Assembly: GCF_016424485.1 (NCBI RefSeq)
Contig: NZ_JAELUP010000117.1
Coordinates: forward strand, 62,001 to 126,000
DNA length: 64,000 bases
Direction of reading: 5' to 3'
From: Paenibacillus roseus
Lineage (GTDB): Bacteria > Bacillota > Bacilli > Paenibacillales > Paenibacillaceae
In this document: positions 17,763-26,853 of the stretch, piece after piece
Layout of the letters: every line of letters begins with the position of its first letter
How positions within the stretch are numbered: position 1 is the stretch's first letter
The notes under the pieces: generated by a model
Databases searched by the model: none
What the model saw: only the letters and a program-made list of their open reading frames with translations
Told to the model about the DNA's origin: nothing
Program-made: the position numbers and the translations under genes

Positions 17763-18275
17763 CTATTCGATGCATTCCTCCGGCTCATTCTCCGCGGCAT
17801 CTTCTACATTAATCTTCTCGGCTACGGTATCGCGGATGACCGAAATGACCAGTTGAAGCAAATAGTTAATATCGGTCTGGCTTTGCTGGAACTCGGTAAC
17901 AATCGGGATACCGTCCAGTTCATCTTGCAACGCTTCAATCTCGCCTTCAATTTTGGTTACCATAGACGGATTGTTGAACGATTGGAACGCCACAATTTCC
18001 TTTTGCTTCTTCTTCATCTGGCTAATTAGCCCCTGTACGCGTTCATGGTCCTGGATTTGCTTTTCAGCTCGCTGATAATGCTGGATTTCCTCCGATTGGA
18101 AGAGCATCTGGGCCAATTCCTTTGCTTTGGCCATAATATCCTCTTTTACAATCAGGTCGCGCGTATTAAACGTAGGCACGCCGCACCCGGAAATACTGCC
18201 ATGCGAATGGCCATGATCATGTTCATTCGCATGGTTATGGCCATCGGCTTGAATCGATTGCTGATTTGTTGTCAT
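17763..18275 (-). CDS. ricA: RicA (YmcA), YlbF-family regulator with His-rich N-terminus
   Basis: A 170-residue YlbF/YmcA-family protein encoded directly after miaB, as in Bacillus. RicA works with RicF and RicT in an Fe-S-carrying complex that promotes RNase Y maturation of operon mRNAs and influences biofilm, competence and sporulation. The helical core covers about residues 45-150. The C-terminus ends ECIE with a conserved-type Cys, and GCGVP supplies another. The N-terminal 30 residues contain a His-rich stretch (HANEHDHGHSHG) not expected in Bacillus YmcA. Start ATG 18275 has GGGAGAAG 5 bp before it; a GTG overlapping the miaB stop is less likely. Confidence 0.88.
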   Translation of the reverse strand: MTTNQQSIQADGHNHANEHDHGHSHGSISGCGVPTFNTRDLIVKEDIMAKAKELAQMLFQSEEIQHYQRAEKQIQDHERVQGLISQMKKKQKEIVAFQSFNNPSMVTKIEGEIEALQDELDGIPIVTEFQQSQTDINYLLQLVISVIRDTVAEKINVEDAAENEPEECIE

Positions 18276-18292
18276 CTGTATCTTCTCCCTCA

Positions 18293-19882
18293 CTATACCG
18301 CTTTGACATTCTCTTCATTCACAAGTTCTGCTTTCAATAGCCAGGTCTGTGGTCCGGTAATCTTCACATTGACCATTTTCCCGATTAGCGATTTCGGACC
18401 TTCAAAGAGGATCAACTTATTCGTGCGTGTGCGGCCGGAAAGCACATCGGAGCGGGTTTTGCTCTCGCCCTCAACCAGCACTTCAACAATTTGATCCTTC
18501 ATTTGATCGTTGGCCTTCTTGGCGACATCCCCCAGCAGATCATTCAATCGCTGCAAGCGCTCCTTCTTGACCTCGGCAGGCACATTGTCCTCCATTACGG
18601 CAGCCGGCGTGCCTGCACGCGGCGAGTAAATAAACGTAAACCCGGAATGGAAACCGACTTCGCGCACAAGAGACAGCGTGTCCTCAAATTGTTCATCCGT
18701 CTCACCTGGGAAACCGACAATCATGTCGGTGGTCAACACGACATCAGGAATCGCCTGTTTGATTTTCCGCACCAGCTCGAGGAACTGCTCACGGCTGTAT
18801 TTGCGGCTCATCTTCTTGAGCACCTCCGTGCTGCCCGACTGCACCGGAAGGTGGATATGCTCGACGAGATTGCCACGGCCTGCGAGCACCTGAATCAGAT
18901 GGTCATCAAAATCACGCGGATGCGACGTCGTAAAGCGGACCCGTGGAATATCAATTTTCGAGATGTCATGCATCAGATCCCCGAAACGGTACTCGATATC
19001 CTCGAAGTCTTTGCCGTAGGCGTTCACATTTTGCCCAAGCAGCGTGATTTCCTGGAAGCCTTGGCGCGCCAGCTCTCGGACCTCGGCAATGACATCCTCC
19101 GGTCTACGGCTGCGCTCCTTGCCCCGTGTATACGGAACAATGCAATAGGTGCAGAACTTGTCGCAGCCGTACATAATGTTGACCCATGCGCGCAAGCCTT
19201 CCCGTTTCTTCGGCAGGTTCTCGATAATGTCGCCTTCCTTGGACCAGACCTCAACAACCATCTCCCTGCCAAACACCGCTTCCTTCAGCAGATGCGGCAG
19301 ACGGTGGATATTGTGAGTTCCAAAGATCATGTCAACAAAGCCATGCTTATTCAAAATGCGATTTACAACGGACTCCTCCTGGGACATACAACCGCATACC
19401 CCAAGCAATAGCCCCGGCTTCTCGGTCTTGAGCGTCTTTAAATGGCCCAGTTCCCCGAATACTTTGTCCTCGGCATTTTCCCGGATTGCACAGGTATTAA
19501 GCAGAATTACATCAGACTTTGTCCGGTCCTCGGTTGCCGTATACCCCATCTGTTCGAACATGCCGCGCATGACCTCCGTGTCATGCTCATTCATCTGGCA
19601 GCCGTAGGTATAGATCGTATAATACTTGCCGACACCGAAGGTTTTCATATCTTCCGGAATGGAAAAATCGGAATGGACCTGAATCTCCTCTTTACCGCGG
19701 CGTTTGCCTTCCTTGTAATCCGGCTGGGACTTGATTTGAATCTCTCTGCCGTTAATGCGTACGCGCTTGCCGTTCTCATCCTCGCTCAGCACTTTAGCGT
19801 TTGAGAAATCGAAATATTTGGAATAATCCTTCTCTGTCTTGGCCGGCGCCATCACATCAGGATTTTGGGTCTCCTTTGACAT
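18293..19882 (-). CDS. miaB: tRNA-2-methylthio-N6-dimethylallyladenosine synthase MiaB
   Basis: A 529-residue radical SAM methylthiotransferase that adds the 2-methylthio group to i6A37 in tRNAs reading UNN codons. The N-terminal methylthiotransferase domain starts with YTYGCQMNEHD. The radical SAM cluster is CDKFCTYC, and a C-terminal TRAM domain (about 460-525) binds tRNA. The extra N-terminal 70 or so residues are common in Firmicutes. ATG with AAGGGGATG just upstream. It is followed closely by ricA. Confidence 0.97.
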   Translation of the reverse strand: MSKETQNPDVMAPAKTEKDYSKYFDFSNAKVLSEDENGKRVRINGREIQIKSQPDYKEGKRRGKEEIQVHSDFSIPEDMKTFGVGKYYTIYTYGCQMNEHDTEVMRGMFEQMGYTATEDRTKSDVILLNTCAIRENAEDKVFGELGHLKTLKTEKPGLLLGVCGCMSQEESVVNRILNKHGFVDMIFGTHNIHRLPHLLKEAVFGREMVVEVWSKEGDIIENLPKKREGLRAWVNIMYGCDKFCTYCIVPYTRGKERSRRPEDVIAEVRELARQGFQEITLLGQNVNAYGKDFEDIEYRFGDLMHDISKIDIPRVRFTTSHPRDFDDHLIQVLAGRGNLVEHIHLPVQSGSTEVLKKMSRKYSREQFLELVRKIKQAIPDVVLTTDMIVGFPGETDEQFEDTLSLVREVGFHSGFTFIYSPRAGTPAAVMEDNVPAEVKKERLQRLNDLLGDVAKKANDQMKDQIVEVLVEGESKTRSDVLSGRTRTNKLILFEGPKSLIGKMVNVKITGPQTWLLKAELVNEENVKAV

Positions 19883-19988
19883 TGTCTATTACACATCCCC
19901 TTTTAAGCCTTAAGCGTAAACGTTGCCACTGCAAGACAGAGCAGTTCCTGTCTGACATAGCGAACCCATTATATTTCAATATATCATC

Positions 19989-20094
19989 AAGCGTAAACGG
20001 CTTTGCCGTCCTTTGACGGGCAAAACTTCGTTTCGTGGTGAAATATAAGCTCATTTATAGAAGGAACTTTATAAATTCTTATATTTTAAAAAAT
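19989..20094. repeat. Dispersed intergenic repeat, family 1, copy A
   Basis: A 69-bp segment (19989-20057) beginning AAGCGTAAACGGCTTTGCCG matches 36502-36570 at roughly nine positions in ten. It is followed after 10 bp by a short AT-rich tail (20068-20094) that also recurs near 36785. It lies in the miaB-pduL interval; apart from it and the terminator nothing else is seen between 19883 and 20281. Confidence 0.8.
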
Positions 20095-20200
20095 TATAAC
20101 ATAGTTGCCTATATCTTATCCATTATAGCAATAAAGCAATTCGAGTAAAAGTTGAACGACTGGCTGTCTATGGACGGGTAAAAGATTCATTTCACGTTTA

Positions 20201-20240
20201 AAAAACCATACCCTGCCCCAAAGGGCAAAGCATGGTTTTT
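20201..20240 (-). terminator. Intrinsic terminator after pduL (bidirectional shape)
   Basis: AAAAACCAT and ATGGTTTTT form the outer arms with an inner GCCC/GGGC stem, giving A-tract, hairpin and T-tract in both directions. It follows the pduL stop by about 40 bp. Confidence 0.8.
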
Positions 20241-20281
20241 CGTGTGGAATATAGGCATTGCATTTGCATGTTCGACAAACG

Positions 20282-20851
20282 CTAATCGAGAATAATTGCA
20301 GTATCTCCTGTTTTCGCTCCTGCAGCGTTAGCCTCATCCGTATCAATATGCATATCCAGAGCAAAATCCGAAGACACACGGGCGATGACATTGTCCAAAA
20401 TCAGACCGCGCTCTCCCTCAAGCTTGACTCGGAGAAGCTGCTTGTCGACAATGCCCCATTTCTCGGCATCAGAGGTGTGAAAGTGAATATGGCGCGCAGC
20501 TACAATCACGCCCTCCTCCAGCACAACCTCGCCAGCTGGCCCCTGGATGGTAATGCCGGGTGTCCCTGCAATTGAACCGGATTCTCTAACCGGAGGATTC
20601 ACACCAAGCGCAAACGCATCGGTACGGGAAACCTCAAGCTGTGTCTGCTTGCGCGCAGGTCCTAGAATGCGCACCTTGCCGAAGCTGCCTTTGGGACCGA
20701 CAACTGCAACGGTTTCATTCGCGGCGTATTGTCCGGGCTGGGAAAGAGGCTTCATCTCTGTCAACTGGTATCCAGCTCCGAATAGTTGCTCTACGTGCTC
20801 CTGGGACAAATGAATATGGCGGGCTGAGACACCTACAGGTACAGTTTTCAT
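20282..20851 (-). CDS. pduL: Phosphate propanoyltransferase PduL-like
   Basis: A 189-residue PduL-family phosphotransacylase that swaps CoA and phosphate on short acyl groups. Two His-rich zinc-site motifs, SARHIHLS near the N-terminus and AARHIHFH in the middle, are diagnostic. Start: AAGGAG lies 10 bp before ATG 20851; the open frame upstream to 21010 has no support. There is no sign of a microcompartment-targeting extension or of pdu/eut shell genes. It follows korB, so it may turn the acyl-CoA made by KorAB into acyl phosphate. Confidence 0.92.
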   Translation of the reverse strand: MKTVPVGVSARHIHLSQEHVEQLFGAGYQLTEMKPLSQPGQYAANETVAVVGPKGSFGKVRILGPARKQTQLEVSRTDAFALGVNPPVRESGSIAGTPGITIQGPAGEVVLEEGVIVAARHIHFHTSDAEKWGIVDKQLLRVKLEGERGLILDNVIARVSSDFALDMHIDTDEANAAGAKTGDTAIILD

Positions 20852-20981
20852 TGCTAATTTTCTCCTTTTTTTCTCTAAAAGTAAATGTACAGTATGGATC
20901 TTGATGGTCTTGCAAATCCGCGGAAAAAGGCATACAGGCTTATATAGCTGTATACCTCCGGGATGACTGAAACGAAACGCC

Positions 20982-21848
20982 TTATTTGAATTCAGACAGA
21001 AGCTTGTCAAACTCGTCGCTGGTCAGCTTCAAATCTTGGCGGGCGAGTCCCTCCGGTTGGAATCCGGCAATCAGGTCCTCGTAAGGTTTGCGCGCGGTAT
21101 TTTGATAAATAAGTCCTGTGAGCAGTCCGTTCGTCTCCATAATCTTATTCATGGCAGCAATGCGGTTAGTCGGATCATAGTCTGGGAACTGGCTCAGATT
21201 CACGATATTTTCCTTAAACCAGTCGTACGTATTGACTTTATTGAAAGTCACACATGGGCTGAAAACATTAATCAGCGAGAAGCCTTTATGATTAAGACCC
21301 GCCTCAATCAGTGCCGTAAGCTGCTTCAGATCACTGGAGAACGATTGGGCTACAAAGGTCGCCCCTGCTGAGAGCGCAATCTCAAGCGGCGAGAGAACGG
21401 ATTCAATCGAGCCTTCCGGCGTCGATTTCGTCTTGAAGCCCTCTGCGCTGCGCGGCGATGTTTGGCCTTTTGTCAGGCCATAAATCTGATTATCCATAAC
21501 TATATACGTAATGTCAATGTTGCGCCGGATGGCATGTACGGTATGGCCCATCCCGATAGCGAATCCGTCGCCGTCACCGCCCGATGCGATAACTGTCAAT
21601 TCACGATTGGCGAGTTTGACCCCTTGGGCGATTGGCAGGGCGCGGCCATGGATGCCGTGCAGACCGTACGCATTGATATACCCGGAAATTCGCCCCGAGC
21701 AGCCAATGCCGGAGATGACGGCCAGATTCTCCGGCTCCAACCCGACATTCGCAGCCGCACGCTGAATCGCGGCCTGAATGGAAAAATCCCCGCAGCCCGG
21801 ACACCAGTTGGGCTTGACATTATTTCTGAATTCCTTGAATGTGGCCAT
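20982..21848 (-). CDS. korB: 2-oxoacid:ferredoxin oxidoreductase beta subunit
   Basis: A 288-residue subunit carrying thiamine diphosphate (NWCPGCGDFS near the N-terminus, GDGDGFAIG, and MDNQIYGLTKGQ in the cofactor-binding region). With the alpha subunit it decarboxylates a 2-oxoacid, probably 2-oxoglutarate, to acyl-CoA while reducing ferredoxin. Its ATG is 1 bp after the korA stop, so the two are coupled. No separate ferredoxin-type subunit is encoded nearby. Confidence 0.95.
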   Translation of the reverse strand: MATFKEFRNNVKPNWCPGCGDFSIQAAIQRAAANVGLEPENLAVISGIGCSGRISGYINAYGLHGIHGRALPIAQGVKLANRELTVIASGGDGDGFAIGMGHTVHAIRRNIDITYIVMDNQIYGLTKGQTSPRSAEGFKTKSTPEGSIESVLSPLEIALSAGATFVAQSFSSDLKQLTALIEAGLNHKGFSLINVFSPCVTFNKVNTYDWFKENIVNLSQFPDYDPTNRIAAMNKIMETNGLLTGLIYQNTARKPYEDLIAGFQPEGLARQDLKLTSDEFDKLLSEFK

Positions 21849-21849
21849 C

Positions 21850-23592
21850 TTAGTTCAACTCCTTGCAGGCTGTATAGACTTCGAGAGGCAGGAACGGATT
21901 CCCGTCATATTTGAGCAAATGATGAATTTTATTCCCGTAGCCCGCATTCATTTTAATTTGGGAAGCAAGCTGGGCAGTTGCGTTATTTTCAACGACGATG
22001 ACTTTCTTCGCTCTCTCCAGATACGGAGCAAGCAGGTCTGTCGGAAACGGATGAATCTGGCGGATTGTCACTTGCCCAGTCGCAACGCCATCCTGCTCAA
22101 GTCTGGCTCTTGCCTCATCAATCGTGCCTCCGGTTGAGCCCATGCCAATCAGCAGCAAATCCAGCTCCTCATGGTGTGCCTCTACACGGATAGCGTCGCG
22201 AATCTGAAGACCCTTGATCTTGCCAAGTCGCTTATCCATCATTTTTTGGCGGTTGACTGCATTCTCGGACGGGCGACCGCTCTCATCATGCTCAACGCCG
22301 GTCACATGGTGCAATCCGTATTTCTCGCCCGGCAACACGCGCGAGGATACGCCGTCTTCTGTAAACTCGTACCGTTTGAACAGCTCGTTCGGCTCCAATT
22401 CCAGCGCATCGTGGACGAGCTTTCCGCGCTCAATCTTGATCGACTCGTAGTCCAGCGGCTCGCAGGATTGCTTGCCAAGCGATAGTTGAAGGTCAGTCAT
22501 GACAATGACGGGCACTTGATACTGCTCGGAAACGTTGAACGCTTCCACAGTGTCATAGAAACAATCTTCAATCGTCGCCGGAGCAATAACGACCTTCGGA
22601 ATTTCGCCGTGTGTCCCGTAGACCATCGCATTCAGATCAGACTGCTCCTGCTTGGTCGGAAGTCCTGTAGACGGGCCTCCACGCTGGGTGTCGACAATGA
22701 CAAGCGGCGTCTCGGTCATGCCCGCCAGGCCGATGGCCTCCATCATCAGGGACAGGCCCGGGCCTGCCGATGCCGTCATCGTGCGGACACCCGCGTAATT
22801 TGCGCCGATTGCCATCGTAACCGCAGCAATTTCATCTTCCGTTTGAACAACAGTACCGCCGAACTTCGGCAGCTTCTTGATCAAATACTCCATGATCTCT
22901 GAAGCCGGGGTGATCGGATAAGCCGACATGAGGCGGCAGCCTGCGGCAACAGAGCCAAGCCCAATCGCTTCATTGCCGATCATGAACAGCTTCTGCTTGC
23001 CGTCCGCTGCTTCCAGCCTGAACTCTTCCAGCGGTCCTCCGGCCAGTTCCAGCACAAATTCCGATCCACGCTTGACGGCCTCCACATTCTTCTCTACAAT
23101 CGCAGGGCCTTTGCGTCCGAATTCTTCCTCCACCGCTTTATTGAACACCTCAAGCGGCAATCCGAGCAATGCCCAGGAAGCCCCTGAAGCGACCATGTTT
23201 TTCATTAAGGATGTTCCAAGCTCTTCTGCGATTGAGGTGATCGGTACCGGGAACAACCTCGCTTCCACACCTTCCGGCAGCACCGGATTGAATTTGGCAT
23301 CCGCAACAACGACGCCGCCCGCACGAAGCTCATGAGCATTCAAATCAATGCTTTCCTGGTCGAAAGCAACGAGAATATCCAGATCATCGGATATCGCCCT
23401 GTGGGGCTTGGTGCTGATCCGAATTTTATTATTCGTATGGCCTCCTTTAATGCGGGAAGAAAAATGGCGGTAGCCATACAAATAATAGCCCAGCCGATTC
23501 AATGCTGTTGAGAAAATACGATCCGTACTTTCAACGCCCTCCCCTTGTTGTCCCCCGATTTTCCAAGACAATTGACTAATCAAAACGCCCAT
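21850..23592 (-). CDS. korA: 2-oxoacid:ferredoxin oxidoreductase alpha subunit (gamma-alpha fusion)
   Basis: 580 residues. About 1-190 is the gamma-type domain (GGQQGEGVES start), and the rest is the pyrimidine-binding alpha domain with AYPITPASEIMEYL. The two-subunit KorAB layout is usual in Firmicutes. Upstream 23593-23908 separates it from the dipeptidase gene. The start is an ATG after AAAGAGGAG about 5 bp away. Confidence 0.95.
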   Translation of the reverse strand: MGVLISQLSWKIGGQQGEGVESTDRIFSTALNRLGYYLYGYRHFSSRIKGGHTNNKIRISTKPHRAISDDLDILVAFDQESIDLNAHELRAGGVVVADAKFNPVLPEGVEARLFPVPITSIAEELGTSLMKNMVASGASWALLGLPLEVFNKAVEEEFGRKGPAIVEKNVEAVKRGSEFVLELAGGPLEEFRLEAADGKQKLFMIGNEAIGLGSVAAGCRLMSAYPITPASEIMEYLIKKLPKFGGTVVQTEDEIAAVTMAIGANYAGVRTMTASAGPGLSLMMEAIGLAGMTETPLVIVDTQRGGPSTGLPTKQEQSDLNAMVYGTHGEIPKVVIAPATIEDCFYDTVEAFNVSEQYQVPVIVMTDLQLSLGKQSCEPLDYESIKIERGKLVHDALELEPNELFKRYEFTEDGVSSRVLPGEKYGLHHVTGVEHDESGRPSENAVNRQKMMDKRLGKIKGLQIRDAIRVEAHHEELDLLLIGMGSTGGTIDEARARLEQDGVATGQVTIRQIHPFPTDLLAPYLERAKKVIVVENNATAQLASQIKMNAGYGNKIHHLLKYDGNPFLPLEVYTACKELN

Positions 23593-23908
23593 CTCCTCTT
23601 TTTGGTCGACATTCTCTGAAATTGTGTCATTCGTTTTATAAATCTATTGATTTGGAAGAGGCGAACCTCTCCAGCCTGAATTCCATCAGCCCAGTCGAAT
23701 GCATTCGTTCATACCATCATGAACCGGATTTGTCGAAATGTACTTTACGTTTAAAAAAGTTCGCGTTTCGCATAATCCTATCTAAATAACGGTCACATAA
23801 AATTTTATGTCCCTTGCCTGTAAAATGCAAGGTTTTTAAATGATTTCCTTGATTAAAGCCGAAATCAGCGTTTGGCTTCTATATGAATTGAACATTCTTT
23901 CATCCAAC
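23593..23908. other. Gene-free interval with palindrome and hairpin
   Basis: No gene seen. It holds a perfect 16-bp palindrome, ACATAAAATTTTATGT (23795-23810). Next to it is a hairpin CCTTGC...GCAAGG followed by TTTTT on the plus strand (23812-23837), although no plus-strand gene precedes it. The promoter of korAB is probably also here. Confidence 0.5.
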
Positions 23909-24874
23909 TTATATCGAATGAGAAGAATTGGATGGCAGATGGCTCTCCAGAAATTGAATCGCATTTTTCCCAAAAAATCCGGCTATCTGCTCATCTGTAT
24001 AATACGGCTGCATCGCTTCGGCCAGCCGCGGCGTCTCTCCTGGATGAGAAAGTCCGGCAATATGGGAGTCAATTCCATCATAATCAGAACCCAGCATCAG
24101 ATGTGACGCGCCGCCAAGCTCGCATACGTTCTCGATATGGCGAATAACATCTGTTACCGTTGCCTCTCCTGACTTGCGCACAAACCACGGCACAAATGTA
24201 ATTCCGATCCGTCCGTCCACTGCAATGATCGCTCTGATCTGGTCATCCGTCAAGTTGCGAGGGTGGTCGCATATCGCGCGTGAATTGGAATGCGAGGCAA
24301 TGAACGGCTTGCTGCTCAAATCAGCAAGCTCCCAGAAGCCTTTATCCGTGAGGTGGGAAACATCAAGCAATATTCCAAGCTCATTGCACAGCTTGACCAA
24401 GCGTCGTCCTTTTCCGGTCAACCCTCCCTGTCTCGGTTCCAGCACGCCATCAGCAGCCCAATTCGCATGGTTCCACGTTAGTCCGATCGAGCGGACACCC
24501 AGATGGAACAACACCCGCAGCGCACTGAAGTCTTCTTGCAGGCCGTCCACCCCTTCAAGCGTAAGCAAAGCGCCAATTCGTCCTGCTTGCTGGGCCTCAT
24601 TGATATCCCGGGCACTGCAGATCAGCTTGATTCCTGGGTGTGAGAGGATGCTGCGGTAAAATAAATCGACACTGCGCAGCACAGGCCGCAGTCCCCGCTC
24701 CATATGCTCCGGTATATAAATGGCGAAGGCTTGTATGCACCCGCCAGCCTGCGCCAGACGTTCATATGTAACGTCCAGTTTCCCTGTCGGGTCATTGTCA
24801 AAGGATAAGCTCTCGTCACCCAGCAGCTTGCTTAGCACATCGCAGTGAAAATCTACAAGCGGATCATGTTTCAT
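23909..24874 (-). CDS. Membrane dipeptidase family (M19) peptidase
   Basis: A 321-residue amidohydrolase-fold metallopeptidase of the renal dipeptidase family. Metal and substrate motifs include the N-terminal DFHCDVL, LTLEGVDGL, ASHSNSRAICDHPRN and LGSDYDGID. There is no signal peptide, so it is likely cytoplasmic and cleaves small dipeptides. It lies between spoVS and korA on the same strand. The ATG follows a G-rich GGGGGGCTGATCGGT stretch. Confidence 0.93.
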   Translation of the reverse strand: MKHDPLVDFHCDVLSKLLGDESLSFDNDPTGKLDVTYERLAQAGGCIQAFAIYIPEHMERGLRPVLRSVDLFYRSILSHPGIKLICSARDINEAQQAGRIGALLTLEGVDGLQEDFSALRVLFHLGVRSIGLTWNHANWAADGVLEPRQGGLTGKGRRLVKLCNELGILLDVSHLTDKGFWELADLSSKPFIASHSNSRAICDHPRNLTDDQIRAIIAVDGRIGITFVPWFVRKSGEATVTDVIRHIENVCELGGASHLMLGSDYDGIDSHIAGLSHPGETPRLAEAMQPYYTDEQIAGFFGKNAIQFLESHLPSNSSHSI

Positions 24875-24963
24875 ACCGATCAGCCCCCCGAAGTCAGTTT
24901 AATTAAACAAACAATAGCAGCGGCAGATGACTCATCCACGCGCTACAGTTATCCATCCACACA

Positions 24964-24996
24964 AAAAAACCTGCCTACGTATGTGTAAACAGGTTG
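24964..24996 (-). terminator. Intrinsic terminator after spoVS
   Basis: On the minus strand AACCTG pairs with CAGGTT around an 18-nt loop that has additional pairing, followed by TTTTTTG. It lies about 125 bp past the spoVS stop and before the dipeptidase gene. Confidence 0.6.
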
Positions 24997-25119
24997 GCAC
25001 TCTCGGCCAAACGATTGCAGCCATTATTGCATAGCCGCCTCGATAGGCGCAGAAAATAAGCGGTCTTGTCTATTCAGAATTATTTTATGTTGTAGTGCCT
25101 GTCAAGCTACAATCCAACC

Positions 25120-25380
25120 TTATCTTGGCTCAACAATCAGCTTGATGGCGGTACGATTTTCCCCGTCTATCACAATATCTGTAAATGCAGGAACACAAAT
25201 CAGGTCTACCCCGCTTGGGGCCACAAATCCACGGGCAATTGCTACTGCTTTAATCGCTTGATTCAATGCACCAGCCCCGATTGCCTGCAATTCAGCAGCG
25301 CCGCGTTCACGTAATACGCCAGCCAGCGCACCAGCAACAGAATTTGGATTGGACTTTGCTGAAACTTTTAATACCTCCAT
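25120..25380 (-). CDS. spoVS: Stage V sporulation protein S
   Basis: An 86-residue SpoVS/Alba-like small nucleic-acid-binding protein, essentially full length (MEVLKVSAKSNPNSVAGALA start). In Bacillus, loss blocks spore coat and core maturation at stage V. AGGAGG lies 7 bp before the ATG and a sigma-H-like promoter is at 25429-25455. It sits next to ymdB as in other spore formers. Confidence 0.97.
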   Translation of the reverse strand: MEVLKVSAKSNPNSVAGALAGVLRERGAAELQAIGAGALNQAIKAVAIARGFVAPSGVDLICVPAFTDIVIDGENRTAIKLIVEPR

Positions 25381-25428
25381 GAAAAGTACCTCCTCGGGAA
25401 TGATGAATGAATTCCACTACTTATTTCT

Positions 25429-25455
25429 ATTCGAGAGAGGAATAAAAATTCCTTC
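25429..25455 (-). promoter_or_regulatory. Sigma-H-like promoter of spoVS
   Basis: Reading leftward: GAAGGAATT (25447-25455, matching RNAGGAWWW), 11 bp, then CTCGAAT (25429-25435, matching RNNGAAT except the first base). Spacing equals the sigma-H consensus, and spoVS is a known sigma-H target in Bacillus. Confidence 0.6.
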
Positions 25456-25612
25456 TTTTTAAGGTAACCTTTCAAACTGTTCTGAATTGTCGGACGATTC
25501 TGATGATATGCTCCCAGCGCCCGACTTATGCACAAAAGCCCACCTCCCAAGGCAAAGCCTGTGGAAGATGGACCGTATATTCCAATATTGTATGCACATA
25601 CGGATTTCTGAA

Positions 25613-26407
25613 CTACAGCATAAGCAGATCTTCTTGCACCCATCTGATTTTGCTAATGGATTTGGCTTTGCCTGTCGCATCATCGAGATCGGTTAATATG
25701 GCGTGGAAATGCCATTCACCCTCATCGGCAACAAATCTGCTGGGCATCTGGGTGAGAAACTTGTACTCTACCGCTTTCCGCTCCATTCCCAGCACGCCCT
25801 CCCGGGAGCCTACCATCCCCACATCGGTTAAATAAGCGGTTCCTTGCGGCAATATGGTATCATCATTCGTCTGAACATGAGTATGTGTACCGACTACAAC
25901 AGACGCTCTGCCGTCCAGATACCATCCCATAGCAATCTTCTCCGAGGTAGCCTCAGCATGAAAATCTACAAGAATATGTTTCGTCTTCGATTTCAACTCA
26001 TCCAAAATCTCATCCGCCTTGCGGAACGGGCAGTCAATTGGCGGCAGAAATACGCGGCCTTGTAAATTGATGAGGCCAAGCTCCTTATTGCCTGCCTTAA
26101 TAATCGTGTATCCCAGCCCAGGCGCCTCCGGCGCATAGTTGGCCGGACGGATCAGACGGGGCTCATCATCAATCCATTCGAAAATATCCTTGTTATCCCA
26201 CGTATGATTGCCCATCGTAATCCCATGAACGCCCCAGCTAAAAAAATCCCGGGCAATGGCTCCGGTAATCCCGCGGCCGCCTGCGGCATTTTCACCGTTG
26301 GCTATAATAATGTCGGGATGATATTTGGACTTCAATGCTGGAAGAACCTGTTTCATCGCATTTCTTCCGACATTGCCAACAATATCTCCAATAAACAAAA
26401 CCTTCAT
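25613..26407 (-). CDS. ymdB: YmdB metallophosphodiesterase
   Basis: A 264-residue calcineurin-like phosphoesterase with the metal-site motifs GDIVGNVGR, NGENAAGG, GNHTWDN and GTHTHVQTND. In Bacillus subtilis YmdB hydrolyses cyclic nucleotides and affects the choice between motility and biofilm and the formation of nanotubes. Full length; the ATG is preceded by GGGAAGG about 7 bp away. It is transcribed in the same direction as spoVS. Confidence 0.96.
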   Translation of the reverse strand: MKVLFIGDIVGNVGRNAMKQVLPALKSKYHPDIIIANGENAAGGRGITGAIARDFFSWGVHGITMGNHTWDNKDIFEWIDDEPRLIRPANYAPEAPGLGYTIIKAGNKELGLINLQGRVFLPPIDCPFRKADEILDELKSKTKHILVDFHAEATSEKIAMGWYLDGRASVVVGTHTHVQTNDDTILPQGTAYLTDVGMVGSREGVLGMERKAVEYKFLTQMPSRFVADEGEWHFHAILTDLDDATGKAKSISKIRWVQEDLLML

Positions 26408-26525
26408 TCGGTACCTTCCCTCTATCCGTCCCTTGACGATTTACAGCTTTGCAGCCCATTGCAGCCACCCTAGCCTATCTATATAAGTTGAACGAAAGAA
26501 TATCAGGCAGGGCCTGCGTGTGAAA

Positions 26526-26630
26526 GATTCTTCCGATCGCTGTTGTTCGGATTTCTTGAACGAACAGGACATAAAGGGGAAATCCGGGAACAAGGGCGAG
26601 CGCTTCGCTTCTCCAGAATCCCTTCACACT
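26526..26630 (+). repeat. Dispersed intergenic repeat, family 2, copy A
   Basis: From TTCCGATCGCTGTT onward this segment aligns with the reverse complement of about 36620-36720. Shared blocks are CGGATT, AGGGGAA, GGCGAGC and TTCTCCAGAAT, with less conserved spacers. It occupies the ymdB-rny interval, which otherwise holds only the rny terminator. Confidence 0.75.
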
Positions 26631-26679
26631 CCGGCTATCTACTTCCGTTTCTTTAGTTCAGCTTAGTAAAGAAATTTAA

Positions 26680-26704
26680 AAAGTGGCTGATAATCAGCCA
26701 CTTT
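26680..26704 (-). terminator. Intrinsic terminator after rny
   Basis: A perfect 11-bp stem, AAAGTGGCTGA/TCAGCCACTTT, with a 3-nt loop, followed on the minus strand by TTTTTAAATTT. Confidence 0.85.
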
Positions 26705-26853
26705 CTCAAAATATACGTTTATAGGCTATTGCTTTTGCCTTCTGCACTACTTGTATTTCCTGGTTAGATTTGGCTGTCGCCGCGATGGCGGCAACAGCTC
26801 GTACATTCTGTATCATGTTGAAACGACCGTTCAACCACCTGTCAGCATGTTCA

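Noticed and set aside
23812..23837. Plus-strand terminator
   Set aside because: No plus-strand gene precedes it, so it is described only as a hairpin in the gene-free interval.
25368..25696. Overlapping open frames between spoVS and ymdB
   Set aside because: They run through the sigma-H-like promoter region, have poor composition and no conserved features.
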